In this document: positions 1 to 12,170 of the stretch, in pieces
Position numbering within the stretch: the first letter of the stretch is position 1
Layout: each line of letters begins with the position of its first letter
Assembly (NCBI RefSeq): GCF_030272615.1
Contig: NC_081409.1
Span: forward strand, 914,674,340-914,738,339
Reading direction: 5' to 3'
Length of the DNA stretch: 64,000 nt
Source: Cryptomeria japonica
Taxonomy: Eukaryota; Streptophyta; Pinopsida; Cupressales; Cupressaceae
Translations under genes and position numbers: made by a program
Notes under the pieces: generated by a model
Told to the model about the DNA's origin: nothing
What the model saw: only the letters and a program-made list of their open reading frames with translations
Databases searched by the model: none

Positions 1-530
1 TGTGTATATACACATGTATGTGTGTGTATGTGTGTACATGTATGTCTATATATATGCATGTCAGTGTATGTATGTATATATATGTCGATCGTATGTGTAT
101 GTATGTATGTTTATGTGTCTATATGTATATATGTATGTATGCACGTGTGTATGTGTATGTGTATGTGTATACACACATAAACACACATACATACATACAT
201 GTGTACACACACATACGTGCACATACACACATACACCCATACACACATACACATACGTATGCATGCATACATACATACATGTACACATACACACACATAC
301 GTGCACATACACACATATATACACACATACATACATATAATTGTGCATACATATACACATACATAAATATATACACATGGACATACACACGTACACACAC
401 ACACATACACATGTACAAACATGTACATCTATGTATGCATGTGTATGTATATTTGTATGTATGTGCACGTGAGTCTGGGTGTGGGTGTGGGTGTGGGTGT
501 GGGTGTGGGTGTAGGTGTATGTATCTATGA
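1..530. repeat. Compound GT/CA/ATGT microsatellite
   Basis: Alternating runs of TGTA, ATGT, CA and ACAT fill the segment. It ends in about six copies of the hexamer GGGTGT at 475-515. Open reading frames here encode only Tyr/Thr/His/Cys/Val strings in several frames at once, which is a repeat artefact and not coding. Confidence 0.95.
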
Positions 531-1050
531 CTTTCTATGAGTACGAGGATTTATTTTTTCATATGTAGTGTATTGATTATAATTTTTTATGGTTTATATG
601 TAAGGGTAATGAGAAAATGATTTTTTTTTTAATTTAATAGGTATATGAGCATTTTTTTTAAAAATATTTTTCTAATGTTTTCATTCTAAATGTTTTCAAA
701 AAATCAATAAACTACAAAATAAAAAAATTATAACAATAAATATATTAATATTTTAAATTATAAATATAAAACAAAAAAAGAAAAAACAATGAACCTACCT
801 AGAAAACTTCGGGCTGGGAATAAGCTCCTTAGGTAGTCTGGTCGAACTCCCAAAGCTCCTCAAGGTGCAAATGAGGGAAGTTGGCCAATTTTTTGGTTTA
901 TAAAGTTGATAGTTCAGCCAGACTCTTGCAGCCACAAAGGCGCCAAACAGGCACCACACAGCGCCACGCGACACCACGTGGCCCCTGGGTAGTCCGACCA
1001 GACTACCCCTTGTTGGCCCAAAGTATGGCATAGGTGCATGCTTTGGCCCC
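531..1050. other. No gene seen
   Basis: Poly-A/T-rich DNA to about 790, then more GC-rich sequence. I see no conserved protein, RNA or recognisable repeat. Confidence 0.6.
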
Positions 1051-1860
1051 TTGGTTTGCATTCCCTTTCCAACCCGGGCATTGAATCACCATGATGAAGG
1101 AATTTTGCTTGGGGAGAAAATTCCTCTTACACCCTACTTTGGCGCTAATTTCATGCTCTGTAGGAATTCATCACTTGGGAGGAAATTCCTTCCTCACCCT
1201 GTTTTGGCACCCTGGCCACTGACTTGGGCAGAAATTTCATGTGATGAGGCATTGTTTAATGCATCAAGGAATTCCTCCTTGACCCCTGTCTAGTGCTCTA
1301 CTCCAATCCTAGGCATTGATTTAATGTGGTGCGGGAATTTGACTTGGAGGATGGAATTCCTCCTACACCTCAATTTGGCACTCCTCTTCATGCTTGAGTG
1401 CTAAAACCACAGTGTGGAGGATTTTGACGCTGAAGACATTTTCATCCATGACCCCAACTTGGCGCTCTGACTCCTTGCTTGGGTGCTATCCTAACCTTGT
1501 GGAGGCATTTTGGTTCATCATTGCTTTTCCTCCAAGCTCTAAGTTTGGCACTCTATATCCTTGATTGGGCACAAATTTGACTAAGTGAAGGAATTTGGCC
1601 TTGAAAGAAAAATCCTTCCATACCCCATTCTAGCACTCTATACCATGTTTGGGTGCTAAAACAATGATGTGGAGGATAGATGTGTTTGGAGGAAAATCAC
1701 TCCACAACCCCAATTTAGCACCCCTACTTAGGACTTGGGTGGAATTTGCATCATGTGGAGGAGTTTAGGTATTTCTTGTTTTTCTTCCATGACCCCAATT
1801 TAGCGCCCATTCCACATTTGAAGTGCATTTTTGTCATGGTAAAGGATTTTTTATTTTCTT
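1051..1860 (+). repeat. Degenerate ~85-bp tandem repeat, about nine units
   Basis: A motif of the type TTGGCGCTC recurs near 1139, 1203, 1289, 1375, 1468, 1548, 1632, 1714 and 1799. After the first, shorter step the spacing is 80-93 bp. Each unit also carries versions of TTGGGTGCTA, TGTGGAGGA and CCATGACCCCAA. The units are strongly diverged, so the array is old. No terminal repeats or coding sequence identify a parent element. Confidence 0.75.
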
Positions 1861-2086
1861 CCCTAACTTAGCCATTTTCACCTTTCTAGGTTGGGATGCC
1901 ATTTTTGGATTCTGAAGTGGATTCCTTTGCCTTAGACTGATTTTTTATGCTTTTTCCACTTTAGGAAGGAATTCCACTAGACCAACTGCCTACTTTTTTA
2001 ACTTTCTAGATTTAGACAAAGATTTTCAGGAATGCTCTACCTTTAGTGTTGTCACCCCTACCTGAGGTGGACCTACCAAAAATAGA

Positions 2087-2227
2087 CTTACTAAAAATAG
2101 TAAGTGTTACAAAATATCATATTTGGGAAAATTGAGATAAGGTGACATTTACTAAAAATAGTAAGTTTGATTTTTGGCAAAATTTGGCCAATCCGAGACG
2201 TAGTGAAACTTAATAAAAATAGTAAGT
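2087..2227. repeat. Three copies of a TTACTAAAAATAGTAA palindrome
   Basis: Near-identical copies start near 2089, 2148 and 2207, about 60 bp apart. Each has arms CTTACT and AGTAAG, or one-base variants, around an AAAAAT loop. The same palindrome occurs inside the LTR at 43,377-44,406. It may be a hairpin or a protein-binding site carried in LTR sequence; no function can be assigned. Confidence 0.7.
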
Positions 2228-2230
2228 GCT

Positions 2231-2765
2231 CAAAATTCGTTCAAATTTCACTGGTAGGTTCCTTGAAGAGCTCTAACTTCATTGCAACATTCAGATTTTC
2301 AAAAACCCTAAGGAAAAGACCACAAACCTAAGTCTAAAGGGCAAAACCCTAAAATAGACCAAACGAGCTCTAGACTTAGCCAAATTTGCTCAAACGACTT
2401 GCAAACTTGATCAAATTTCATCAAAAACACTTGCAGAACTAGGAGACCAAAGGGATTGCTGCGAAAAGACCCAGAAAAACAAAACCAAAAGGCCAAGAGA
2501 ACCAAAAAAGTAGGGGGTCCCCATTTGGAATGAGGTGATGTGTGATTAGGTCATAACACTAAGCTTTTGGCAAAAGGATTTGACTAAAATCAAACAGGAA
2601 AACACTTGGGTAGGCATATGGTGGGTTGTAAGACAAAATCATTCATTACTATAATACATTGAAGACACATGAAAATGCAATAATTATTAAATTTAATCAA
2701 GTAGGGTGTGTTAATCCTTGTAGATTCGTGATGGCCACTTTCATATCCATTCAACTAGAATGGTG
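2231..2765. other. No gene seen; probable old repeat
   Basis: A mixed A-rich stretch between the palindromes and the solo LTR. The open frame at 2308-2505 on the minus strand has no recognisable domain. Confidence 0.5.
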
Positions 2766-4331
2766 ATATCTGGTGTAGGAGCACCTAGATTTTTTGATGA
2801 ACCTTCACAATTTTGGTGTGAATGATCGTCATTGGGTCAATGAGTGAATAAAGGACTATGAAAAGGTCCAAAAGTATTTTTTAAGGTTATTTGTAGTTTG
2901 ATTGCCTCTAGTGTTAACTTATTTTATTCAATTTTGGCCAATGTGCCTTTGTAAGCCTAAAATGGCATCATATAGAAAAATTGGGTAAAACTCCTTGTAA
3001 GGCCTCATAAGGCTTTTGGAAATGTTGGTTTGATGTTAGGAAACCATCCTAGGGGGTTAAGAGTGTGTTGATTTGCACAAATAAAAAAAATGCATTGTGG
3101 AGAAAAAGTGGTCATGTTTTCTTGACAACATTTTGCAACAATATGAGCAATTTTTCTCAGATCGATGGTTAGGAGTCTGATGGGTGGTTGGTTGTGAGTG
3201 ATTAGGCATATATAAGGCCTTTCAAATCATTGTAAGGGTGTTGGAAGATCCACATAATCAGATTCCTCAATAAGCAACTTCAAGTATTTTCTTGTTTTCA
3301 CAAAATTTGTAAAATTGTTTATTGCAGTCCGTACCAGATGGATTGATTTCCATACCGTACCTTCATTAATGTTTAGTTTTTGTTATTGTGGTGCTTAGGA
3401 AGTATTTGTGTTCAAACATTGTATAGGTTTAGTTGGTGTAAATAAATTCTTTTTAGTTTATACTGCTCTCGACCTGAGTAAGGGGTTAGGACCCTAAAGA
3501 TGGCTCCAACTTGAATTCCCATTGTAGTTTCTCAATGGCCTTTGGGATTCAAGTAATGGAGTCTGTGTATAGTGTAAATACTCTTGGTTGTGTCCTGGAA
3601 GTTGCATTGGAGAAATTTTCTATCATGTCCTAGGCGAGCTCTGCCATAGCCCAGTTAGGGAACATGACTGTTATTTTCATTATTGCTTGCAGGGGTGATC
3701 AAATCCAATGGTGCCAAGTGTTTGGCATTGTAATAGGATACTGGACAATGCTTCAATGTGAGTATGGAGATCGGTCAGAGGGTGGAGATCAATCAAACCC
3801 ATTGTTGAAAGCATATAAACCTTAAACCCTTGAAAGAGCCATTTAGGAGGTCGTACCTGTACGAACGTATCAGACCATCTAACCTCCTGAATCTTGCAGA
3901 GTGTCCAAATGGGTAATCATCAAAGATTTTAGAGGGTCATTTGGAAGTTTTTAGAACAAAAGAACTAAAACCATAATAGGAGGGCTACAAGGCCTAAAAT
4001 ATAGGAACCAAGAAAGCGACAGATAAATGAAGGGAATTAAACTTCTAAACCACATGGAGGGAGTTGTGAAACCATCTCAGACCCCTCCTAATCCCCTGCA
4101 AGAGAAGAGCATTGAACTAGGCATGGTAGTGGCAGAACTTACTCTAGTGAGTTCTAGCCTTGATCTTGAGTAGTTAGAGCAATCTAGTTGGTAGAGAGTT
4201 CTCCAAAGGAGTTTAGGGGTTGGAATGGATTCAAGAGGAGAGTAGGGCAAACAAGAAAGCTCACAATAACACCTAATGCTAACCTACAAACTAAATTGCA
4301 ACTCTTTTGTGAGATTCTCCCTATCAATATC
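2766..4331 (+). mobile_element. Solo LTR (1,556 bp) with 5-bp target-site duplication
   Basis: The LTR runs from 2771 (TGGTGTAGGAGCACC) to 4326 (TTCTCCCTATCA). It begins TG, ends CA and is bracketed by perfect ATATC direct repeats at 2766-2770 and 4327-4331. A TATA box (TATATAA) lies at 3209-3215, which sets the orientation as plus. No internal region, primer-binding site or polymerase is present, so this is a solo LTR, the usual product of recombination between two LTRs. Its reverse complement aligns by eye over nearly its whole length with the 1,408-bp units at 25-36 kb. Shared blocks include the GCTCTCGACCTGAGTAAGGG area near 3469 and CCTAGGCGAGCTCTG near 3630. The superfamily cannot be assigned without internal sequence. 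Confidence 0.85.
3209..3215 (+). promoter_or_regulatory. TATA box of the solo LTR
   Basis: TATATAA in a GC-flanked context, about 440 bp into the LTR, a normal place for the U3/R promoter of a plant LTR. No transcript can be inferred. Confidence 0.5.
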
Positions 4332-6516
4332 TATCCCATCAATACAATCCACCAATTAATTAGATAAATAAGGAATCTAAGGTCATGTGTCACCTTACAC
4401 CCCTTACCTTGGAGGCTCGTGTCTTTCTCAAAGTAGACTCTATCTCAATATGTGAGGGTACATGTGAGCACTTTTTTCCCTAAAACATTTGTGTACTATA
4501 AGGAAAAATAATTGATGGTCTTAAACTAAGACAACAAAAAGCATCTAGGGAGGAAGTCCTCAATATACACAAGGTAATTTGAGGTAGAAGTCCATGATCA
4601 AAGGGTCGATTTGCAAATGCTCGAGCTAGGAGGGTCTCTCTTATGCTCTTCATCACCTAGTCTCAACAAACCAAGGGTCTTGGGCTCAATCAAATACGAT
4701 GATGGCCACTTCTTGAGGTAAAATTTTATTTCCCCCTTTTTATATCATACTAAAATGCATGGTTGAGGTCATCTGTTGGGGTGATGTAATCCCCAAGTAT
4801 CCATCCTATATGGAAAGAGTCACTAGATGCTTTTGATCTCCAAGATCACTCAAAGTGTGGGTCAAGAGCATACAAGTGACTAATTCTCTCAGGATTGATC
4901 AATAAGAACTGGATTGATTGAAGTTTTTGATCTCCAAAATCACCAAACACTGTGGGGAGAAAGCATATGCCAAGAAAATATCCCAAACATGGCATACAAG
5001 TTGATTAAACCTCACTTTAATTAATGTTATGAAATTAGTAAAAAAATAAAGTCCTTGACCATGATGTTGCAAGGAAAATTGGTCAATAACTTTGTTAAAT
5101 TAAAGTCTTGGACTAGTGTAAGCTACAAATTACATCATTAGAATGATCACAAAAAGCCTATTTAGCTGGTTAGTCCAATATGATACTTATGAAAAGAAGA
5201 AACAACTACTAACAATCTTGTTTTAGTATGAAGAAAATAGAAAAAAGGTCAAAGTACCTATAAAGTTAGTATCACCAAAATATCTAGAATAGATTCATTG
5301 ATCTCTATATAGAACTATCAAAGCCCTATTTATATGAATTTGCTAATGATCAAAACAAAGCAACCGACTTACCACAAGTTTGTCGACATCTATAGTCTAC
5401 ACAAAAAAATGCTTAGATCAATAAACAAACAATTAATTAACTGTAATTAACAAAAATGATGAAATAAATAGCATAACCTCTTATGAAATAAGACCCTTGT
5501 AAAAAAAATAAGAGTGATAAGTTCATAAAATGATAAAAATGTGATTTAAGATGGGAAATATCATTAAGTTCGAATCTCGCATATCCACCGAAACTAGGAT
5601 GCTTGAATGTTAAGAAATTGAACTCTCTCATCTATCTAGGATAGACCTGTCAAAATAGCACCCACAATGACTAAAAACTTCAAACAACCAACATTTTTAT
5701 TAGCGATCAAGGATGTGGGTCCTACCAAGAATGCTAGAATGTATTCAATATAATTGTGCCATGAATGAACAACCTAAACTAAATGGATCAACACAATTAG
5801 CTACAAACACTCATATTAGACATTGAGAAATCCATTCAAATAAAGTATGCAATATAATCCATGTTAAGATTCCTTTGTTACACATCAAGTAGTTGTGCCC
5901 AATTGTTGTTTGGATACGTGCTCATAATTCAACAATATAACATTGCATTCAATATTGTTGATGAAAAAGGCTTGTGTGAGGTTGGATTTATAGATTTTTG
6001 GTTTGATGGATAGACGAATAGGATTCATTTGGAAGATCAAGGGTCTAAGATACTTGAGACATCTCAAATAAGGAGGATGTGACAAGTGGCAAGAGGAGGT
6101 TGGGTTAGAGTGAAGGTGCCAAGATTGGTGGAAGATTAGTGGATGGGAGTTAGTGGATGGAATGGATTTGATAGGGTACATGCCTCCTCTTACCCCTATA
6201 TTTTTGCTCGTTCCTAAAGCCTCATAATCAAATCAGTTATTGTTAATGTTTTAATGCTGAAGTTTTTATGGCCAAACTCCATGTCGGCTGAGAGATTTTA
6301 ATTGTTTTATTTTTGGGTTACCCATTTACCCAAACAATTAAATCCCAAGTTTTATGTGACTCATGCAAAAATTATTTCTAGGTTATGCTCTACTCGGCTT
6401 ATTTATTCTATAGTTAAAATTTCACAAGAAACGAAGCTTTTAGTAAAAATTTATGCAAGTTTTTCTATGGCAGCCCAAAGGAACAATTATCATTGAACTT
6501 GAACCTTGACCTTCTA
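4332..6516. other. No gene seen
   Basis: AT-rich sequence. The short open frames lack family motifs, and I could not place any repeat here. Confidence 0.5.
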
Positions 6517-6591
6517 AGGTTCAAAAGGTTCAAGGTTCAAAAGGTTCAAGTGGTTCAAAAATTTCAAGGTTCAAAGGTTCAAAGGTTCAAC
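6517..6591. repeat. Short GGTTCAA/TTCAAGG minisatellite
   Basis: About nine imperfect copies of GGTTCAA with spacers of 0-6 bases. Scattered GGTTCAA words continue to about 6,780. Confidence 0.8.
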
Positions 6592-8512
6592 GCGCAACCA
6601 AAATGGAAAGGCAAAGCAATCAATGAAGCATATGGGTGCAGTTTGTGTTTCTGAACCTCACAGGTTCAAGGTTCAAGCTTTGTAGGTTCAAAGTTCAACA
6701 TGTATGATAGAGTTTAAGCAGTTCAACTGTTCCACCAGGTACAGATGGTTCAACAGGGCCAAGTTCAAAAGTTGTCACGACAAGACAACTCAAATACTTT
6801 AGATGGATTTAAATCCCATATGAATTATCATTGTTCATCTTGACTATATCCATAATGATCAAAATCTATAGAAAGTCGATTCTAATTTCAAAGAAATCGG
6901 TGTTTATACACAGCATTGGAGTTGTAAACAAAAATGGTTGCAATAGCTCTTGTTTTGGCTCTTAATCAACTAACACGTATTTGAATAGTTATCAACTGTG
7001 TTAAGTAGTTTTGTTTCAGGAAGTGGTTGGAAAGCCATCATAACCAGAGCATGGGCGACACTTACTGCAATCATTTAGAAATCTCAAGGAAAGTACCATG
7101 AGCATATCTGGATGTCGCGCATGCAAAGAGAAAGAATGCACATAATCTGCAAATAAAATGTTTGTGACATTGGGCAAAAATAATGATGAACGAGTTACTC
7201 CACATACAACCTGATAAGGAATTTATGGTGCAATGTGTTTGAGAGCAGGAAACGTGAAAATCACTGAGAACATTATTTTGAGAAGTCTGATTTTATGGCA
7301 ATCATATAGACCCACACACAATAGAACATATATTTTGAATCAAATATTATTTTTGAAATCGCTTCAGTCAGAATGCAGAAAACTAGGTTTCGACCAATAA
7401 ATTCAAATTTTAGAATGATCTAACGATGCAAACAATAGTTACGACCCCTACACCGAGATAGATTTTGACTGTCACAAACATTTTCAGTCCGCCCAGCATA
7501 AAGAATATTTTCATTTTGGGATAAAATATTCAAGTGCCACCTGTCCAAATATTCTTATAAACTTTAGAGAATTATATTTCTAATGCTTATAAATATTTGA
7601 TGCTATAAATAAAAGTAATGGGAAAAGTGAAAAGCATAAGTTAAAAGGTTTTTCAAGATTCAGTTATAAAACTGAATAAAGATCTCATGTAGCTATTTAT
7701 TGCGAAAGGATTGAAAGAGGCAGGGTTCTCTTTTCTTTTCTTTTCTTCCAGCAGCCTGTGGGTGAGAGGGAGTAGATTTTTATTTGTAAGAGAGGATTTG
7801 AAGCTTTTCTAAGCAATGTTTTGTACAGAAAATATCAATCTTTGAGTTGATTTTCAAACATGAATAGAATGAAAATGATATCTTCAATCTTTGTATTATT
7901 GATATTCTTCTCATGACTGTAGTTGGACTTTAAGCCTTTGCAGTTGTTTATTAATGTCTTTTCTGCTATAATTGATTGTGTATGTGGATTTATTACAAGA
8001 CCGTGTGCTTGAAAGTAAGCCATATTGGAGCAACAACATTCTCTGTTAGTTTTTAGTCCAAATGTTATCCATAAGTGCAGACAATTAAACTTTGATTTAA
8101 TGATCTTCGTTTATATATGTTTTGTAAATCTTTGGCATTCATTTTCATGGCTATGGATGAATGTTATTTTCCTTTATTGCTTTCTGGTTAAAAGCATATC
8201 AACAATTTAATTCATTGTAAATCTTCTAAGAGGGAGTTGTACCTCTCAATTCAGAGGAAGATTATCACTTCAATGATAATCTATCCAACTGTTAGTGCTT
8301 TTTGTCCTTCAAACTGGGCATTTTGAGTTTATTTGTATAGTAATTTTAGAAGGACAAATTTGTTAACTAACACTTCCATACATCAGTTCGTCTTTCACTT
8401 GTACATGATTTGCATTATCTCTTTTTTGGAGAGGAGTTTTATCCCATAGGGTTTTCTCATTTTCTCTATTTGTGAGAGATTAGTTGTGCTTGGGTACCTA
8501 ACATGGCCTAGT
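6592..8512. other. No gene seen
   Basis: AT-rich. The (TTTTC) run at 7729-7747 and the neighbouring leader-like sequence could belong to an old LTR element, but I found no ends. Confidence 0.5.
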
Positions 8513-9030
8513 TGTTGGGATCCATATTGCATTTTTATTTCATCTTGCATCATTTGCATAATAATTTTTCTCCCAAAGTTGCACTAAAGGGGACATTTAA
8601 TTCACATGTTATGTTTACTTATGCATACTAGGCAATTAGTTGTCATAAGCTAGATGCCATAAAGTTACTTTATGTAACTTGTTATTTAATATTGTTCATA
8701 AGATCATGTTAGTTATCCTAAGCGACATTTTAGAAGTTATCTTATAATGGGGCACTGTCTCATTATTTACTTTTAGATCATGTGCATTTATTATTATGCA
8801 TTGAGCATTTAATACATTTGTACCATCCTACATCATCGCCTTGCCTATATAAGCAAGGCCTATTGCACATTGTAATATATCTCATGTATTCATTTCATAT
8901 ATCATTAAGTAATATCAATCTCAATATTCATGCAAGCTCATGTTGAACCATTCTCTTGTGAAAGGTATGTTTCTTGGTTGATCCTTTAAAATATGTGTAG
9001 CTTCATTATAGGTTCATTATCATTTCAACA
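8513..9030 (+). mobile_element. Copia-like solo LTR (518 bp)
   Basis: Begins TGTTGGGATCC and ends CATTTCAACA, giving 5-bp terminal inverted repeats TGTTG/CAACA. A TATA box (TATATAAG, 8846-8853) lies about two thirds along. It sits in the loop of a perfect 7-bp inverted repeat, GCCTTGC/GCAAGGC, at 8838-8859. The overall size and TGTTG/CAACA ends are usual for Ty1-Copia LTRs. No clear TSD or primer-binding site is visible, so the boundaries are the least certain part. Confidence 0.6.
8846..8853 (+). promoter_or_regulatory. TATA box in a hairpin loop, Copia-like LTR
   Basis: TATATAAG flanked by GCCTTGC on the left and its reverse complement GCAAGGC on the right. The position within the LTR fits a U3 promoter. 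Confidence 0.5.
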
Positions 9031-9253
9031 AGAAAGATTCTCATAAAGGTGGGTTTTGTCACCACCCATGCTTTGGGGTACAAAAGGTAATTTAAATTTA
9101 CTTGTTATAAAAACAAGGAGGATTGCCCAATGCTTCCAATGTACATGGCTGAATTTAAAATTGGAGCATTTAAGGTTGATCCATACCTTGGAGTACCCCT
9201 TGGGAGTACTTGAGAAGACAAGAGTATTTTGTGGGTATCTAGGAAGGTCAAAA

Positions 9254-9553
9254 ATCTTCACTTAGTCGTCCAAGGGGTTGAGCTTAACTGGTTAAAACAC
9301 TGGGTTCTCACTGTGGAGACCCAAGTTCAATTCCCAATAGGGACATCTGATGTGGAATTCTAAGCTGTGACTCTTGGCCTTCCATAGGATGGGGAAGGTC
9401 TAGGGGTCAATCTAATCAAACATAATAATAATAATTCAAAGATATGTAATTGGGATGGGGCCCCTACTGTGTCCCCAGTGGTTCATAGCTCCAGTCAAAA
9501 GCTATTAAGGCTTCGACCAATTACCGATCAAAAAAAAAAATCCTCACTTAGTC
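9254..9553 (+). mobile_element. tRNA-derived SINE with 14-bp target-site duplication
   Basis: The body is 9268-9540. The tRNA-like head has a box A-type sequence at about 9277-9297 and box B GGTTCAATTCCC-like sequence (AGTTCAATTCCCA) near 9324-9338. The element ends in an A-run at 9530-9540. Direct repeats ATCTTCACTTAGTC (9254-9267) and ATCCTCACTTAGTC (9540-9553) match at 13 of 14 bases, the long TSD expected from LINE-mediated insertion. The segment GGTTCATAGCTCCAGTCAAA near the 3' end recurs in the minus-strand SINE at 39.4 kb, so the two share a tail. Confidence 0.9.
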
Positions 9554-9781
9554 ATTGATTTAGTTATGTGCACTTGATTAGATGAAAATTGAAAGATGAT
9601 GATGGATTACTAAAAGATTATGGAGAATGCCTAAACAAGAAAAAATAAATAAATATATTTATTTATTTAATTTTTTTAAGTGGGGGAAATTAAGCTAAAA
9701 ACTTTTTACATAAGGTCTAGATTTTGGAGAAGGGGAAATGATTTTTAGACGAAGAATGTGATAATGGGATTATTATGGGTT

Positions 9782-9811
9782 ATTAGTCCCTGCCTTAAGC
9801 AGGGAACTAAT
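9782..9811. repeat. Hairpin, copy 1 (ATTAGTCCCTGC arms)
   Basis: Inverted repeat with arms of about 12 bp around CTTAA. It is followed by TGTTTTCACCTCC. A second version with the same outer arms and a similar 3' neighbour is at 11,452-11,484. Confidence 0.7.
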
Positions 9812-11451
9812 GTTTTCACCTCCAGCATTAACATGCTTTGGTAACTGTGCAAATTGAAAAATTTAATCTTACATCAAAGTTTTATTTTTGTTCTTATTAA
9901 TCTATTTTAAAAATTATTAATTTTTTGATCAATCATTGACTGTTTCATTTTTTGCTGGGTTTATTTATTTTATTTTTAAAAATATTTACTAATTATTATA
10001 CAAGGTATATTGCAACCCAGCAGTCAAATTGAAATTTTAAAATATTTGTTTACTCGTGCAGGTACATGACAGGTACAGGATTAAGTGTAGCCCCGTTAAT
10101 TGACAAAATTGGCTGTCAGATTTACTGGGTATGGTAGATCCATCTACCTACTCAGATTTTTAATGAGAAAAATCTACGCAGCTAAAAGATGAAAATTTGA
10201 TAAATTAATTTTGGGCTCGGCAAGTAAATAAACGAATGATTTTTCTGGGTTTTTTTAATGCGGATTTGAAAACCCTTTCTCTTTCCGTTAATAAGAGGTT
10301 TTCTTTTTTCAAATGACTTAGGCGGTTTCATGAAATTTTAAAAGAATAGTGTTGAAATAATATAAAGTTTTTAATATCAATAAGGATATTAATTTTTTTT
10401 TTAATATTTATTTATTATTTTTTGGTTTTTATATATAATTATAATATGTCTATTTTTTTTAATACATTAGTAATAACATGTCAATTTGTGATTTATTGTT
10501 ATTTTAAAATAGAGCATCTTTTATGTAATTATTATAAATTTTGATATATATATATAGATATTAAAAATTTAAACATTAAATTCATAATTAAATGTTACTT
10601 AAAAAAATAGATGTTTATTATATAGTATTTACATATAAGTTTAAAATATTTTTAAAAATATTTTGTCTTAGTAGCATTATATTGCATGGTGTACAATGTA
10701 AAATGATTCACAATTATAATCTAATGATTTACCAACAAATCTCCTTTCTAAGCTTTCCAATTTTTTTAATTAAAATTATAGTATATGTTTAATGATAGAG
10801 GCACATTCCATATTTATTTGGAATAAATATTAATATTCACTTAATAATGTAATGGTTTAATAAAGGAATCATCATTACTACTTAATAATTTAATTTAATA
10901 GAATTTAAATTATCCCCTAATCTCTCATTAAATTCCCCCCAATTTAATTTACTGTCCCATTAATTAAATAATATTTTATTATTTAATTACTATCCCTTCA
11001 TCCATCATTTAATTAAATAATCTCTCATTATTTAATCAATATTCACTCCTCTACATTTATTAAATCTCATTTAATTAATATTTCATATCCTTCTCACCTA
11101 AATTAAATAAATGCCTCAATTTATTTAATTTGGGATTCAAATGCATATGAATATTAATTTATTTATTTATTTAAATCGCTAGAACTCTCCCAAACATGTC
11201 AAGTGACATCTTGAGAGGTTTCCACTCCCCTTGCCACTCCATGTCCCATTTCCTCCCTCATAATCTCATACCCTCTAATTGGTCCAACCTCCTAATCTCT
11301 TGGATGCATGTCCATTTCCTCATCCCTAGGAATCAAATTCAATCTCAACCCTTGATTCCTCCATGTAGTCCATGTCATCCATTTTCAACTTCCTAATGGC
11401 CTTTATATCCTTCATGATATTCCTTGTGGAAATTTGAATACTCGCAACTTT

Positions 11452-11484
11452 ATTAGTCCCGCCTATCTATAGGCGGAGACTAAT
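11452..11484. repeat. Hairpin, copy 2 (ATTAGTC arms)
   Basis: Outer arms ATTAGTC/GACTAAT and inner arms CGCCTA/TAGGCG around TCTA, followed by GTTTCCATCTCC. It is in direct orientation to the hairpin at 9,782, 1.67 kb away. The pair may mark the ends of one repeated module. Confidence 0.65.
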
Positions 11485-12170
11485 GTTTCCATCTCCCTCA
11501 TTTATCCAAGTAAATTTACTTCAAAAACCGTGTCAGATTTTTATACTATAGTTTACATTATAGTTCACATTATTTTATTTATTTTATTTATTGGCTAGTG
11601 AACTTTTTCCTGGGCTTTTTATTTTTTTTCCTTAAAATAAAAATAGATAGCCAATGAAACGTGAACAGAAAAAAAATTAGATAATTTTCTAATGTTTGAT
11701 TAAGTCACTTCGCGACAAGAATACACGCTGCAAGAAACAAATAATGGGGCCCACACAATTACATTATAAAATATAATTTTTTAATCTTTAACCAAATATA
11801 GCACCAAAAGGAAAGGCAAAGTGCTAATAAATATCTTCAAAAACCCTATGGAGAGGATTGAAGCTATTTTCCGAGTTGTTTTGGTTATATATATTTTTTA
11901 AATTGTTATTGTTAATTATTATGTTTTAAAAAATTCCTATAAAATATTAATTTAAAATTAATTTATAAAATAAAATAATATGATATAAACATGTTACATT
12001 TTTTTTTTTAAATTTCATATAATAATATAATATAGTTAAATGTTATATATTTAATTTTTATATAAAATTATTATTCAATTATATTTGTTTATTTTTTAAA
12101 TATATAACATAATTTATACTTATTATTATATCAAATATTTTAAGATATTATATGAAATACCATTTCTTAT

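Larger units (their letters stand above)
9554..12170. other. AT-rich stretch, no gene; AATTAAATAA-rich core
   Basis: Very AT-rich. At about 10,850-11,180 words of the type TTAATTAAATAA are repeated, followed by a small palindrome ATGTCA-AG-TGACAT near 11,203. The same order (AATTAAATAA tract, then a TGACAT palindrome) occurs in the LTR-like segment at 48.8-49.1 kb. A related AT-tract-then-hairpins order occurs at 41.6-42.1 kb. This may therefore be the remnant of a related LTR, but its ends are not visible. Confidence 0.45.

Noticed and set aside
475-515. GGGTGT hexamers as a telomere-like repeat
   Set aside because: Plant telomeres use TTTAGGG; this short run is part of the adjacent GT microsatellite.
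2-530. Overlapping open frames on both strands at the start of the window
   Set aside because: Translations of GT/CA/ATGT microsatellite in several frames at once.
9268-9340. A possible tRNA gene
   Set aside because: Only promoter boxes A and B are kept. It continues into a SINE body with poly-A and a TSD. The same applies to 40,650 and 54,690.
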